The notes: a model not told the origin generated them from the letters alone. Shown: positions 17,846-27,133, counted from the stretch's first letter. The stretch: 64,000 nucleotides of DNA from Kitasatospora terrestris (GCF_039542905.1 NZ_BAABIS010000001.1:6944001-7008000); one strand, 5' to 3'. Translations and numbers: made by a program.

Positions 17846-19753
17846 TCAGCGGCCGTCGATCAGCTCGCCGTAGGCCTGGAGGACGTCGGACAGGCGCAGG
17901 GTGGCCAGGTCGTCTCGGGTGGGCAGGTCGGGCTGGGCGGACAGGCGCAGGTCGCGGTAGGCGCAGGACTTCTCGTACAGGGTGCGGATGAAGCGGCCGT
18001 TGCCGAGCTGGTCGATCCAGCCCTCGGTGACGACGTGCCGGCAGATCGAGGTGAGCTCGTCGGCGGCGTCGTCGTCCCAGGTGTCGCCGTCGCCGGCGGC
18101 CAGCGCGCGGCCGATCTCGGCGAGCTCGGCGGGCCGGTAGCTGGGGAAGTCGACCCGGGTGGTGAAGCGGGAGTTGAGGCCGGGGTTGGCGGCGAGCAGC
18201 CGGTTCATGCCCTCCGGGTAGCCGGCCAGGATGACGACCAGCCGGTCGCGGTTGTCCTCGGCCCGCTTGAGGAGCACCTGGAGCGCCTCGTCGCCGTACG
18301 CGTCGCCCTTGCTGTAGCCGGAGTTGGAGAGGCTGTAGGCCTCGTCGATGAAGAGCACGCCGTCGAGCGCCGAGTCGATCAGCTCGTTCGCCTTGACGGC
18401 GGTCTGGCCGAGGAACTCGCCGACCAGGTCGGCGCGTTGGGCCTCGACCAGGTGGTCGCCGCTGAGCAGCCCGAGGGCGTGGAAGACCCGGCCCAGGATC
18501 CGGGCGACGGTGGTCTTGCCGGTGCCGGACGGGCCGGAGAAGACGAAGTGCCGCTTGGGCGGCTGGACGGGCAGGCCGCGCTCGGCGCGCAGCCGGGCCA
18601 TCCGCAGCTGCGCGGAGAGCGCCCGGACCTGCCGCTTGACCGGATCCAGGCCGACCATCTGCTCCAGCTGGGCGAGCGCGGCGGCCAGTTCGCCGTCCGT
18701 CCCGCGCTGCGCCGGGGCGGCCGGGACGGCGGCGGGAGCCGCGGCCGGGCCGGGGGCGAACGGCGAGGGCGAGGCGGCCCTGCCGGTGGTGCGGACCGGC
18801 ATCGGCGCGGCCGGCTCGGCGGGGCCGGGGCGTTCGGCGGTGCCGTCGCCCTGGCCGCGCTCGGCGACCGGCTCCTCGGCGCGCTCCTCCAGCCCGTCCG
18901 GGTAGCCGTCGTCGAGCACGTCGACGTCGTCGGCGGCGGGGTCGGCGGTGCCCTCCTCCAGCAGGCCGTCCTCGGCGGCGATGGCGGCCAGCCGGGCGGC
19001 GGTGTCCATGAAGGCGGGGTCGGCCCGGTGGACCGCGCGGTAGAGCGGTAAGGCGGCGGCGGAGCGCCCGGCGCCCTCGTAGGAGCGGGCGAGCCAGTAG
19101 CGCAGCTCCTTGCGCTGCGGCTGCTCGGAGCGGCAGCGGGCGAGCGAGGCGGCGAGCGGCGCCTGGGCCTGGGCGCACATGTCGAGCCGGACCCGGGCCA
19201 TCCCGGCGAACAGGCCGGACTCGATGCCGAGCACCGGGTCGTCGAGCAGCCGGTCGGTGTCGCGGATCAGCTGCTCCCAGTCCTTCAGCAGGTAGGAGCG
19301 GCAGGCGTACAGGAAGCGCACCGCGCCGTCCTGCTCGGGCGGCGGCAGGTCGGCGAGCGCCTGGTCGAGCTCGGGCAGGTGACGGCCGTCGAGCCAGTGC
19401 GAGGCGTGCGCGAGCGCGAGGTCGTGCGGGGTCTCCAGGACGGGCTGCACCCACCAGCCCAGCCAGTACCAGGAACTGAGCGGCCGGCCGTGGCGGGCGC
19501 GCTGCTCGCCGAAGCGGGAGCGGCCGCGGTACATGGCGAGCAGGGCGCCGGAGGTGTCGCTGCGCAGGGCGTGCAGGCCGAGCCAGGCGTCGGCCATGCC
19601 GGGGTCGAGCCGGGCGGCCGTGCGGAACTCCTCCTCGGCGCGGGCGTAGGAGCCCGCCGCGTACGCGTCCATGGCGCGCAGCCACGCGCGGTCGGCCTCC
19701 CGGTCCGGCCCCGCGCCGGGCGGCTTCCTGCCGCCGGAACTCTCCACCGTCAC
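17846..19753 (-). CDS. AAA+ ATPase with N-terminal TPR-like region (SpoVK/CbbX/EccA type)
   Basis: The product has 635 residues. Residues about 20-270 are helical TPR-like repeats (AYAAGSYARAEEEFRTAARLDP), 270-350 are a low-complexity acidic/Pro-rich linker, and 360-635 are an AAA+ domain of the SpoVK/CbbX/EccA clade with Walker A GPSGTGKTT at about 407-415, Walker B LFIDEAYSL near 462 and a downstream Arg region. The fold suggests an unfoldase acting on a partner protein; in type VII secretion the EccA member has this same TPR-plus-AAA layout, but no esx genes lie nearby. The GTG at 19753 begins VTVESSGG; the frame upstream to 19945 is Arg/Pro-rich shadow. Confidence 0.85.
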   Translation of the reverse strand: MTVESSGGRKPPGAGPDREADRAWLRAMDAYAAGSYARAEEEFRTAARLDPGMADAWLGLHALRSDTSGALLAMYRGRSRFGEQRARHGRPLSSWYWLGWWVQPVLETPHDLALAHASHWLDGRHLPELDQALADLPPPEQDGAVRFLYACRSYLLKDWEQLIRDTDRLLDDPVLGIESGLFAGMARVRLDMCAQAQAPLAASLARCRSEQPQRKELRYWLARSYEGAGRSAAALPLYRAVHRADPAFMDTAARLAAIAAEDGLLEEGTADPAADDVDVLDDGYPDGLEERAEEPVAERGQGDGTAERPGPAEPAAPMPVRTTGRAASPSPFAPGPAAAPAAVPAAPAQRGTDGELAAALAQLEQMVGLDPVKRQVRALSAQLRMARLRAERGLPVQPPKRHFVFSGPSGTGKTTVARILGRVFHALGLLSGDHLVEAQRADLVGEFLGQTAVKANELIDSALDGVLFIDEAYSLSNSGYSKGDAYGDEALQVLLKRAEDNRDRLVVILAGYPEGMNRLLAANPGLNSRFTTRVDFPSYRPAELAEIGRALAAGDGDTWDDDAADELTSICRHVVTEGWIDQLGNGRFIRTLYEKSCAYRDLRLSAQPDLPTRDDLATLRLSDVLQAYGELIDGR

Positions 19754-19929
19754 TGACGCCCCCCGTGTGCGCAGCCCCCGGGGCGCATTCGCGCCTTCGT
19801 GGAATCGTACCGGCGCACGGCTGATCCGGAAGGGTACGGAGACAAGTCGGATCGCCGCGCGCGCACCGGAGTTGGGCCCGCCGGGGGAGGCGGTCCCCGC
19901 GGGGGCGGACGGGGCGGGGAAAGGAGAAC

Positions 19930-19967
19930 GGCACCTCCGGCTCACGGGGGAACAAGCCGGAGGTGCC
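19930..19967 (-). terminator. Terminator after the kinase-like gene
   Basis: A 13-bp perfect stem (GGCACCTCCGGCT / AGCCGGAGGTGCC) with a 12-base loop lies 47 bases past the stop of the minus-strand kinase gene. The rest of the 260-base gap (19754-20013) holds the promoter region of the AAA+ gene and nothing else I can identify. Confidence 0.75.
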
Positions 19968-20013
19968 GCGTCTAATGTTGCGAGTTCAACTGAATCTCGC
20001 GACGAGGGAGAAC

Positions 20014-20634
20014 CTAGTTCCCGGCGACGTCCCAGGTCAAGAGGGGGGTGGAGGTCTCACTGACGGTGCATCGGAGGATCCGCCCCGTGACTCCGTCGAC
20101 CCGGATCCCGGCGTGCGGGCGGCTGGGGTCGGCGGCGAAGTGGGCGCGTTCGGCACGGATCCAGCCCTGCCAGAAGTCGGCCAGCCCGGGGCCGTCCCGC
20201 AGCAGGCCGCGGGCGCTCGCGGCGTCCGCGTCCAGCTCCATCCAGACCAGCGCCGCCAGGTGCGGCCGCAGCTCGGCGCGGCCGGCGCCGACGCCCTCGA
20301 CCAGCACCACCGGCGCGGGCTCCACCCGCCGGGTGCCCGAGAAGCGGCGGGCGGTCCAGTCGTACACCCGGTGCTCGGCGGCCTCGCCGCGGCCCAGCGG
20401 CCCCAGCACCTGCTCCCGCAGCCGGCCGACCCAGCCGAACGGCTCGCGGTGGGTGGCGAGGTCGTCCAGGTGCACCACCGGCGCGTCGTCCAGCGCGGCG
20501 GCCAGCCGGGCGGCGAAGGTGGTCTTGCCGGAGCCGGCGTGCCCGTCGACGGCGACCAGGCGCACCGGCCCCAGCGACGGGGGCAGCGCGCGCAGGACGG
20601 CCGCGAGTTCGGCGGGAGCGGGGCGCGAGGTCAT
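20014..20634 (-). CDS. P-loop kinase of the uridine-kinase-like type
   Basis: The 206-residue protein has a P-loop VDGHAGSGKTTFA near residue 33, a following VVHLDDL that matches the Walker B/substrate Asp of uridine kinase-like enzymes, and VLVEGVGAG. The substrate is not evident. It starts with ATG at 20634. A TACCCT box on the minus strand (20641-20646) ends 6 bases upstream without a Shine-Dalgarno sequence, so the message may be leaderless. It is divergent from the acyl-CoA dehydrogenase gene at 20828. Confidence 0.82.
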   Translation of the reverse strand: MTSRPAPAELAAVLRALPPSLGPVRLVAVDGHAGSGKTTFAARLAAALDDAPVVHLDDLATHREPFGWVGRLREQVLGPLGRGEAAEHRVYDWTARRFSGTRRVEPAPVVLVEGVGAGRAELRPHLAALVWMELDADAASARGLLRDGPGLADFWQGWIRAERAHFAADPSRPHAGIRVDGVTGRILRCTVSETSTPLLTWDVAGN

Positions 20635-20725
20635 CCCGCCAGGGTACGGGGCGGCGGCCGGGTGGCCCGCTCGGTCGCCGCCGGTGACGGGACGTCCGGT
20701 GTGCGGCATACTCGCACCGCTTGAT

Positions 20726-20741
20726 GTGAACGGCCGTTCAC
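20726..20741. promoter_or_regulatory. TetR-type operator upstream of an acyl-CoA dehydrogenase
   Basis: GTGAACGGCCGTTCAC is a perfect 16-bp palindrome, 87 bases before the dehydrogenase start. The core TGAACG..CGTTCA resembles operators of TetR-type regulators that control acyl-CoA metabolism. No TetR gene lies next to it, so the regulator must act in trans if the site is real. Confidence 0.6.
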
Positions 20742-20827
20742 CGCGACCCGGTGCCGGCCGCTCCGGCCGGCGACGATCCGTGCCGCACCCGGCGAATCCC
20801 GGGTCCGGCACCCGACCGAGGAGGCTT

Positions 20828-21997
20828 GTGCCCGTGACCGCCGGACGTCCCGAGCCCGTGGACCGCCAGCTGCCCAGCGACGAGGCGCGGGAGCTGCTGG
20901 CGCTCACCCGCGACCTGGTGGACCGCGAGGTCCGCCCGCGCTCCGCGGAGGACGAGGCCGCCGCCCGCTTCCCCCGCGAGGTGTTCCGCACCCTCGGCCG
21001 GGCCGGCCTGCTCTCGCTGCCCTACGCCGGGGAGTACGGCGGAGGCGACCAGCCGTACGAGGTGTACCTGCAGGTGCTGGAGGAGCTGGCGAACGGCTGG
21101 CTCGCGGTCGGCCTCGGCGTCTCGGTGCACACCCTGTCCTGCCACGCGCTGGCGGGCTTCGGCAGCGAGGAGCAGAAGCGGCGCTGGCTGCCCGGCATGC
21201 TCGGCGGCGAGCAGCTCGGCGCGTACTGCCTCTCCGAGCCGCAGTCCGGCTCCGACGCCGCCTCGCTGCGCACCCGCGCCGACCTGGACGGCGAGCAGTA
21301 CGTGGTCAGCGGCACCAAGGCGTGGATCACCCACGGCGGGCGGGCCGACTTCTACTCGACGATGGCCCGCACCGGCGACGAGGGCGCCCGCGGCATCTCC
21401 TGCCTGCTGGTCCCGGCCGGCAGCGAGGGCCTGTCGGCGGCCCCGCCGGAGCGGAAGATGGGCATGTGGTCCTCGCCGACCGCGCAGATGCACTTCGACG
21501 GGGTGCGGGTCGACCGCGAGCGCCTGGTCGGCGGCGAGGGCCAGGGCTTCCGGATCGCGCTCGCCGCGCTGGACTCCGGCCGGCTCGGCATCGCCGCCTG
21601 CGCGATCGGCGTCGCCCAGGCGGCCCTGGACCTGGCGGTGGAGTACGCGGGCACCCGGCAGCAGTTCGGCCGGCCGATCGCCGACTTCCAGGGGCTGTCC
21701 TTCCTGCTGGCGGACATGGCCACCCGGATCGAGGCCGGGCGCGCGCTCTACCTGGCCGCCGCACGCCGCCGCGACGCCGGGCGGGCGTTCACCAAGGAGG
21801 CGGCGATGGCCAAGCTGTTCTGCACCGACACCGCGATGCGGGTCGCCACCGACGCGGTGCAGGTGCTCGGCGGGTACGGGTACACCCGGGACTACCCGGC
21901 CGAGCGGTTCATGCGGGAGGCGAAGGTGCTGCAGATCGTCGAGGGCACCAACCAGATCCAGCGCCTGGTGATCGGACGGCACCTCACCGGCCGGTGA
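20828..21997 (+). CDS. Acyl-CoA dehydrogenase
   Basis: The 389-residue flavoprotein has the CLSEPQSGSDAASL signature, GTKAWITHGGRADFY, and the C-terminal VEGTNQIQRLVIGRHL with the catalytic Glu. The start could be GTG at 20828 or 20834; I prefer 20828, which follows a strong GAGGAGG. A second such enzyme sits at 3509, but this one has no ETF genes beside it and is probably a separate transcript under the 16-bp palindrome at 20726. Its acyl substrate is not readable from sequence. Confidence 0.93.
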   Translation: MPVTAGRPEPVDRQLPSDEARELLALTRDLVDREVRPRSAEDEAAARFPREVFRTLGRAGLLSLPYAGEYGGGDQPYEVYLQVLEELANGWLAVGLGVSVHTLSCHALAGFGSEEQKRRWLPGMLGGEQLGAYCLSEPQSGSDAASLRTRADLDGEQYVVSGTKAWITHGGRADFYSTMARTGDEGARGISCLLVPAGSEGLSAAPPERKMGMWSSPTAQMHFDGVRVDRERLVGGEGQGFRIALAALDSGRLGIAACAIGVAQAALDLAVEYAGTRQQFGRPIADFQGLSFLLADMATRIEAGRALYLAAARRRDAGRAFTKEAAMAKLFCTDTAMRVATDAVQVLGGYGYTRDYPAERFMREAKVLQIVEGTNQIQRLVIGRHLTGR

Positions 21998-22018
21998 CCC
22001 CGGGGCCCGGCGAGCGGG

Positions 22019-22047
22019 CCAGGTGCGCGGCTCAGCCGCGCACCTGG
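22019..22047. terminator. Bidirectional terminator overlapping the end of the convergent gene
   Basis: A 13-bp perfect stem (CCAGGTGCGCGGC and complement) has as its 3-base loop the stop codon of the minus-strand gene at 22032-22034. The right arm therefore codes for the last residues of that protein. Confidence 0.75.
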
Positions 22048-22442
22048 GCCTTCCGCTGCGCGGGCACGTGGGCGCGGACGGCGCGGTGGACGGCGGCGTG
22101 CGAGAACGGCTGGGTGCGCCAGTCGAGCGCGCCCGGCGCGGTCAGCAGCGCCTCCAGGCCGGTGCCCCGGCCCTGGTGCTCCTCGCACTCGGGCAGGTCG
22201 TCGGTCGGCGCGCCGGAGCCCTGGCACAGCGCGGGGGAGAAGGGGTGCCAGGCGGACGGCAGGACGGCGTGCTGCGGGAGGCGCTCCTCGTCGGACAGCA
22301 GCGCGATCGGACGGTCGCAGGCGGGGCAGTGCACCCGCACGATCTCCCAGGTGTCGGCGTCGCCCGGGTCCACCCCGAAGGTGGTCTCGGGCTCGGTACG
22401 TTCGCCCTCGGCGTTGCTGGAACGCTGGTCAGTGGCAGGCAT
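22032..22442 (-). CDS. Small Cys-containing protein of unknown function
   Basis: The product has 136 residues. A CPACDRPIA motif near residue 38 with later Cys (ALCQGSG, PECEEH) suggests a metal-binding segment, otherwise there is no domain I recognise. The ATG at 22442 is preceded by GAGGGGG, which decides the start against the longer frame to 22670. The gene is divergent from the Lrp-type regulator, with a palindrome at 22552-22567 between them. Confidence 0.65.
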   Translation of the reverse strand: MPATDQRSSNAEGERTEPETTFGVDPGDADTWEIVRVHCPACDRPIALLSDEERLPQHAVLPSAWHPFSPALCQGSGAPTDDLPECEEHQGRGTGLEALLTAPGALDWRTQPFSHAAVHRAVRAHVPAQRKAQVRG

Positions 22443-22551
22443 GTGATCCCCCTCGGATCGGGCCGGACCACCTGCGGTCCGAGCCACCAGCAGCATTTCC
22501 CGCCGACACGGCGTCATAATCCTGCGCAGGAGCGCACGGTGATGCACCGGG

Positions 22552-22567
22552 TGTGGCGTTCGCCACA
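22552..22567. promoter_or_regulatory. Palindrome between the Lrp-type gene and its divergent neighbour
   Basis: TGTGGCG-TT-CGCCACA is a perfect 7-2-7 palindrome in the 205-base divergent gap, a plausible site for autoregulation by the adjacent Lrp/AsnC-type protein. Confidence 0.4.
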
Positions 22568-22647
22568 TTCCCTCGGCATGTGCCCCCCGAATGCGCCCCC
22601 TGCGGGGTATCGACACGCCGGGCGCCCGATCGAGTAGGTTGGCGCCC

Positions 22648-23088
22648 GTGGAGGATCTCGACCAGCGCATCGTCCAGCTGCTCCTCCAGGACGGCCGGAT
22701 GAGCTACACCGACCTGGGCAAGGCCACCGGCCTGTCCACCTCGGCCGTGCACCAGCGTGTGCGCCGCCTCGAACAGCGCGGGGTGATTCGCGGCTACACC
22801 GCGATCGTCGACCCCGAGGCCGTCGACCTGGCGCTGACCGCGTTCATCTCGGTCAAGCCGTTCGACCCGAGCGCCCCGGACGACACCCCGGAGCGGCTGG
22901 TCGGCCTGCCCGAGATCGAGGCCTGCCACAGCGTCGCCGGCGACGAGAACTACATCCTCAAGGTGCGCGTCCCCGGCCCCGGAGACCTGGAGGACCTGCT
23001 CGCCCGGATCCGCTCCGCGGCCGGCGTCTCGACCCGCACCACCGTCGTCCTGTCCACCCCGTACGAGGCCAGGCCCCCGAAGCTCTGA
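22648..23088 (+). CDS. Lrp/AsnC-family transcriptional regulator
   Basis: The 146-residue protein has the standard N-terminal helix-turn-helix (LDQRIVQLLLQDGRMSYTDLGKATGLSTSAVHQRVRRLEQRGVI, split here over residues 4-48) and a C-terminal RAM/ligand domain with the conserved VAGDENYILKVR. Members sense amino acids or related molecules. The GTG at 22648 follows a TAGGTT box by 7 bases with no Shine-Dalgarno sequence, so the mRNA may be leaderless. The amidohydrolase gene starts 30 bases after its stop and may be a co-transcribed target. Confidence 0.9.
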   Translation: MEDLDQRIVQLLLQDGRMSYTDLGKATGLSTSAVHQRVRRLEQRGVIRGYTAIVDPEAVDLALTAFISVKPFDPSAPDDTPERLVGLPEIEACHSVAGDENYILKVRVPGPGDLEDLLARIRSAAGVSTRTTVVLSTPYEARPPKL

Positions 23089-23118
23089 CGGAAACCGAGC
23101 AGGTGGAAGACTGGCGGC

Positions 23119-24720
23119 ATGACCGAACGCACCAACCGGACCGTGCTGCTGCGCGGCGGCAACGTCTACAGCCCCGCCGACCCGTTCGCCACCGCGATGC
23201 TCGTCGAGGGCGAGCACGTCGCCTGGGTCGGCAGTGACGGCGCCGCCGAGGCGTACGCCGACGTCGCCGACGAGATCGTCGACCTGCACGGCGCCCTGGT
23301 CACCCCCGCGTTCGTCGACGCCCACGTGCACGCCACCTCCACCGGCCTCGCCCTGACCGGCCTGGACCTGGGCGGCTGCGCCTCGCTGGCGGAGGCCCTG
23401 GAGCGGATCGCCGCCTTCGTCGGCGACCGGAGCACCTCCGTCATCGGTCACGGCTGGGACGAGACCACCTGGACCGAGGGCCGCCCGCCGACCCTCGCGG
23501 AACTGGACGCGGTCGCCGGCGGCGTACCGGTCTACCTGTCGCGCACCGACGTGCACTCTGCCCTCGCCTCCACCGCCCTGCGCTGGCTGGTGCCGGGCCT
23601 GGACGGGCTCGCCGGGTACGCGCCCGACGGCCCGCTCAGCCGGGACGCGCACCACGCGGTGCGTCGCGCCGCGCTCGCCGGGATCACCCCCGAGCAGCGC
23701 CGGGAGGCGCAGCTGGCCACGCTCCGGCGGGCCGCCGAGCTCGGCATCGGCGCGCTGCACGAGTGCGCCGGACCCGACATCTCCTCCGAGGAGGACCTGA
23801 CCGCGCTGCTCGCCCTCGCGGCCGAGGGCCACGGGCCGGAGGTCTTCGGCTACTGGGGCGAGCTGGGCGCGGTCGACACCGCCAAGCGGCTCGGTGCGGT
23901 CGGCGCCGGCGGCGACCTGTTCGTCGACGGGGCGCTCGGCTCGCACACCGCCTGCCTGCACGCGCCCTACGCCGACGCCGAGCACACCGGGACGGCGTAC
24001 CTGAGCGCCGAGCAGGTGGCGGAGCACGTCGCGGCGTGCACCGAGGCCGGGCTGCAGGCCGGCTTCCACGCGATCGGCGACGCGGCGATCACCGCCGTGC
24101 TGGACGGGGTCCGGGCGGCCGGGGAGCGGGTCGGCGCGGCCCGGGTGAAGGCGCTGCGCCACCGGGTGGAGCACGCCGAGGCGCTGGACGACAAGACCGT
24201 CGCCGCGTTCGCCGAGCTGGGGCTGACCGCCTCGGTGCAGCCCGCCTTCGACGCGGCCTGGGGCGGGCCGGACGGCATGTACGTCCAGCGGCTGGGCGCC
24301 GAGCGGGCGGCCGCGCTGAACCCGTTCGCGGCGATGCTGCGGGCCGGCGTCCCGCTGGCCTTCGGCTCGGACGCGCCGGTCACCCCGCTCGACCCGTGGG
24401 GCACCGTGCGGGCCGCGGCCTTCCACCGCACCCCGGAGCACCGGATCTCCGCGCGGGCCGCGTTCACCGCGCACACCCGCGGCGGCTGGCGCGCGCTCGG
24501 CCGGGACCAGGACGGGGTGCTGGTGCCCGGCGCGGTCGCCAGCTACGCGGTCTGGGACGTCGCCGAGCTGGTCGTCCAGGCACCCGACGACCGGGTGGCG
24601 GGCTGGTCCACCGACCCCCGCTCCGGCACCCCGGGCCTGCCCGACCTCACCCCGGGCGGGCCGCTGCCGGTCTGCCGCCGCACGGTGGTCCGCGGCCGGA
24701 CCGTCCACCTCGGCGGATAG
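23119..24720 (+). CDS. Metal-dependent amidohydrolase (YtcJ-like)
   Basis: The 533-residue protein belongs to the amidohydrolase_3 group: a small N-terminal beta domain, then a TIM barrel with the HxH metal motif in VDAHVHATS, later metal-ligand regions (RHRVEHAEAL, PLAFGSDAPVTPLDPW) and the beta domain completed at the C-terminus. The family hydrolyses N-acyl or cyclic amides; the substrate is unknown. It follows the Lrp-type regulator by 30 bases, which suggests an amino-acid or peptide-related role, as inference only. Confidence 0.88.
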   Translation: MTERTNRTVLLRGGNVYSPADPFATAMLVEGEHVAWVGSDGAAEAYADVADEIVDLHGALVTPAFVDAHVHATSTGLALTGLDLGGCASLAEALERIAAFVGDRSTSVIGHGWDETTWTEGRPPTLAELDAVAGGVPVYLSRTDVHSALASTALRWLVPGLDGLAGYAPDGPLSRDAHHAVRRAALAGITPEQRREAQLATLRRAAELGIGALHECAGPDISSEEDLTALLALAAEGHGPEVFGYWGELGAVDTAKRLGAVGAGGDLFVDGALGSHTACLHAPYADAEHTGTAYLSAEQVAEHVAACTEAGLQAGFHAIGDAAITAVLDGVRAAGERVGAARVKALRHRVEHAEALDDKTVAAFAELGLTASVQPAFDAAWGGPDGMYVQRLGAERAAALNPFAAMLRAGVPLAFGSDAPVTPLDPWGTVRAAAFHRTPEHRISARAAFTAHTRGGWRALGRDQDGVLVPGAVASYAVWDVAELVVQAPDDRVAGWSTDPRSGTPGLPDLTPGGPLPVCRRTVVRGRTVHLGG

Positions 24721-24808
24721 GCCGGAGCGGCCGGGCCGCCGCTCCGGACACTGGGGTACCTTTGCTGGTCAGTGTTGATCGGATAACGGCCAGAGAGGTG
24801 GTGCGCGC

Positions 24809-26446
24809 GTGGCACTGCCCGTGGAGCAGGAGCGCCCGGTGGCGGAGGACGTGGAGCCGCCGGTGCCGGCGGGGCCGGGACGGCTCGCGCGCCTGCGGGC
24901 CGGACTGCCCAGGACCGCCGCCGCGGCGGTGAGCGGCGTCCTGATGGCGCTCGCCTTCCCGCCGTACGACCTGTGGCCGCTGTCGATCGTCGCCGTCACG
25001 GGCCTGTCGCTGCTGACCCGGGGCCGCACCGTCCGCCAGGCGGCGTGGACCGGCTTCGCGTTCGGCCTGCCGTTCTTCCTCGGCCTGCTGAAGTGGCTCG
25101 CCGTGATCGGCTGGGACGCGACGGTCGGCCTGTCCGTGGTGGAGGCGCTGTTCGTCGCCGCGATGGCGGCCGGCCTCGCGCTGACCTCGCGGCTGCCGCT
25201 CTGGCCGCTGTGGGGCGCCTGCCTGTGGGTCGCCCAGGAGTGGGCGCGCGACCGGCTGCCGCTGGGCGGCTTCCCGTGGGGCCGGCTCGCGTTCGCCAAC
25301 ACCGCGAGCCCGTTCACCCCGCTCGCCGCGCTGGGCGGAGCCCCGCTGGTGACCTTCGCGGTCGCGCTCTGCGGCACGCTGCTGGCGTGGACCGCGCTGC
25401 GCCTGCGGGCCGCGCCGCGCCGGGCGCCGCTGCTGACCGCCGCCGGTGCGACCGGCGCGCTCGCCGCGCTGCTCGGCGGCTACCTGATGCCGGTGCCCAC
25501 GGCCGCCGACGACGCGGTGAAGGTGGCACTCGTCCAGGGCAACGTGGACAAGCCCGGCATGGACTTCCTCGGCCGCCCGATGATGGTGCTGAACAACCAC
25601 GCCGCCGCCACCGAGCAGTACGCCGCGGACGTCGCGGCGGGCCGCACCCCCAAGCCGGACCTGGTGATCTGGCCGGAGAACTCCTCGGACCTCAACCCCT
25701 TCCTCGACCCGGCCGCCTACCGCCGCATCGACGAGGCCGTGAAGGCGGTCGGCGTCCCCACCCTGGTCGGCGCGCTGGTGGACGGCCCGGACGCGGTCCA
25801 CGTCCAGAACGAGGGCATCGTCTGGGACCCGGTGACCGGCCCCGGCGCCTCCTACACCAAGCAGCACCCGGTGCCGTTCGGCGAGTACGTGCCCTTCCGG
25901 GACGAGCTCTCCAAGGTGATCACCCGGCTGCAGCGGGTCGGCCGGGACTTCTACCCCGGCACCGGCAACGGCGTGATGCAGGTCGGCCCGGCCCGGGTCG
26001 GCGACGTGATCTGCTTCGAGGTCGCCTACGACGAGATCATCCGGGACACCGTCAACGACGGCGGCCGGGTGCTGGTCGTCCAGACCAACAACGCGACGTA
26101 CGCCAACAGCGGGCAGCCCGAGCAGCAGCTGGCGATGTCCCGGCTGCGCGCGGTCGAGCACGGCCGCGCGGTGCTGATCGCGGCGACCAGCGGCATCAGC
26201 GCGGTCGTCGCCCCGGATGGCACGGTCGTCACGCAGAGCCGGCAGATGACCGCCGAGGTGCTGACCGCCACGGTGCCGCTGCGCGACGCGCGCACGGTGG
26301 CCGACCGGGTCGGCGCGGTGCCCGAGTGGACGCTGGCGATCGCCGGCCTGCTGGCCGCCGGGGCCGCGGTCGCGCTCGGCGCCCGCGGGCGGCGCAAGGG
26401 CGGAACACGCGACGCCGACGAGCCGTTGTCCCAGGTGGCGCCGTAG
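24809..26446 (+). CDS. lnt: Apolipoprotein N-acyltransferase
   Basis: The 545-residue membrane enzyme N-acylates the N-terminal diacylglyceryl-cysteine of lipoproteins. The first 230 residues hold about six to seven membrane segments; the periplasmic-side nitrilase-like domain has the full catalytic triad, Glu290 (VIWPENS), Lys351 (YTKQHPVPFGEY) and Cys402 (ICFEVAYDE); a final membrane segment lies near residue 510. It starts with GTG at 24809. Streptomycetes often have two lnt genes with non-essential function. Confidence 0.95.
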   Translation: MALPVEQERPVAEDVEPPVPAGPGRLARLRAGLPRTAAAAVSGVLMALAFPPYDLWPLSIVAVTGLSLLTRGRTVRQAAWTGFAFGLPFFLGLLKWLAVIGWDATVGLSVVEALFVAAMAAGLALTSRLPLWPLWGACLWVAQEWARDRLPLGGFPWGRLAFANTASPFTPLAALGGAPLVTFAVALCGTLLAWTALRLRAAPRRAPLLTAAGATGALAALLGGYLMPVPTAADDAVKVALVQGNVDKPGMDFLGRPMMVLNNHAAATEQYAADVAAGRTPKPDLVIWPENSSDLNPFLDPAAYRRIDEAVKAVGVPTLVGALVDGPDAVHVQNEGIVWDPVTGPGASYTKQHPVPFGEYVPFRDELSKVITRLQRVGRDFYPGTGNGVMQVGPARVGDVICFEVAYDEIIRDTVNDGGRVLVVQTNNATYANSGQPEQQLAMSRLRAVEHGRAVLIAATSGISAVVAPDGTVVTQSRQMTAEVLTATVPLRDARTVADRVGAVPEWTLAIAGLLAAGAAVALGARGRRKGGTRDADEPLSQVAP

Positions 26447-26501
26447 TCGCGGCCGGGAGCTGCCGGCCGGTGGAGAGCGCCGCGTTGGAGTGAAGTCGCC
26501 C

Positions 26502-27071
26502 GTGTCCCAGCAAGCAACCCCGACCCGTCCCGAGCGCCGCGGCCCGCTGCGCCGGGCGCTGCCGCTGCTGGCCGCCGCCTGGCTGGTGCTGGAGATCTGG
26601 CTGGTGACGGTGGTCGCCGGTGCGCTCGGCTGGGGCCCCGCGCTGCTGCTGCTGATCGCCGGCGTGTTCGTGGGCGGCGCGGTGATCAAGCGGGCGGGTG
26701 CCCGGGCGTTCTCGGCGGCCGTCGAGCAGTCCAAGAACCCGCAGTCGGCCCAGCCGCAGACCGGCACCACCATGACGGTGCTGGCCGGTGTGCTGCTGAT
26801 GGTGCCGGGATTCCTCTCCGACCTGGTCGCGCTGACCCTGCTGCTGCCGCCGACCCGGGCGCTGTGGCGGATGGCGGGCCGCAGGCTGGCGGGCAGCGCG
26901 CTGCGCTCGACCGCCCCGGTCGGCGCGGACCGGTTCGCCGACGCGGTGCGCCTGCAGGAGCAGATGCGGATCCACCGCCCCGACGGCAAGGTGATCCAGG
27001 GCGAGGTGGTGGACCCGGCCCGCGGCCCGCAGGGCCCGGACACCGAGTACCGCCCGCCGATCACCAACTGA
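26502..27071 (+). CDS. fxsA: FxsA-family membrane protein
   Basis: The 189-residue protein has the FxsA core: membrane segments at about residues 25-55 and 75-115 around GWGPALLLLIAGVFVGGAVIKRAG, and LLMVPGFLSDLVALTLLLPPTR. In E. coli FxsA lessens phage-F exclusion by PifA; the general role is unknown. Two in-frame GTG starts exist, 26490 and 26502. I prefer 26502, where GGAGTGAAG lies at the right distance. It follows lnt by 55 bases and may be co-transcribed. Confidence 0.85.
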   Translation: MSQQATPTRPERRGPLRRALPLLAAAWLVLEIWLVTVVAGALGWGPALLLLIAGVFVGGAVIKRAGARAFSAAVEQSKNPQSAQPQTGTTMTVLAGVLLMVPGFLSDLVALTLLLPPTRALWRMAGRRLAGSALRSTAPVGADRFADAVRLQEQMRIHRPDGKVIQGEVVDPARGPQGPDTEYRPPITN

Positions 27072-27133
27072 GAACGACCGGCGACCGGGAACGATGACCA
27101 CCGGGAGATGACCACCGGGGCCGGGAAACGGGA

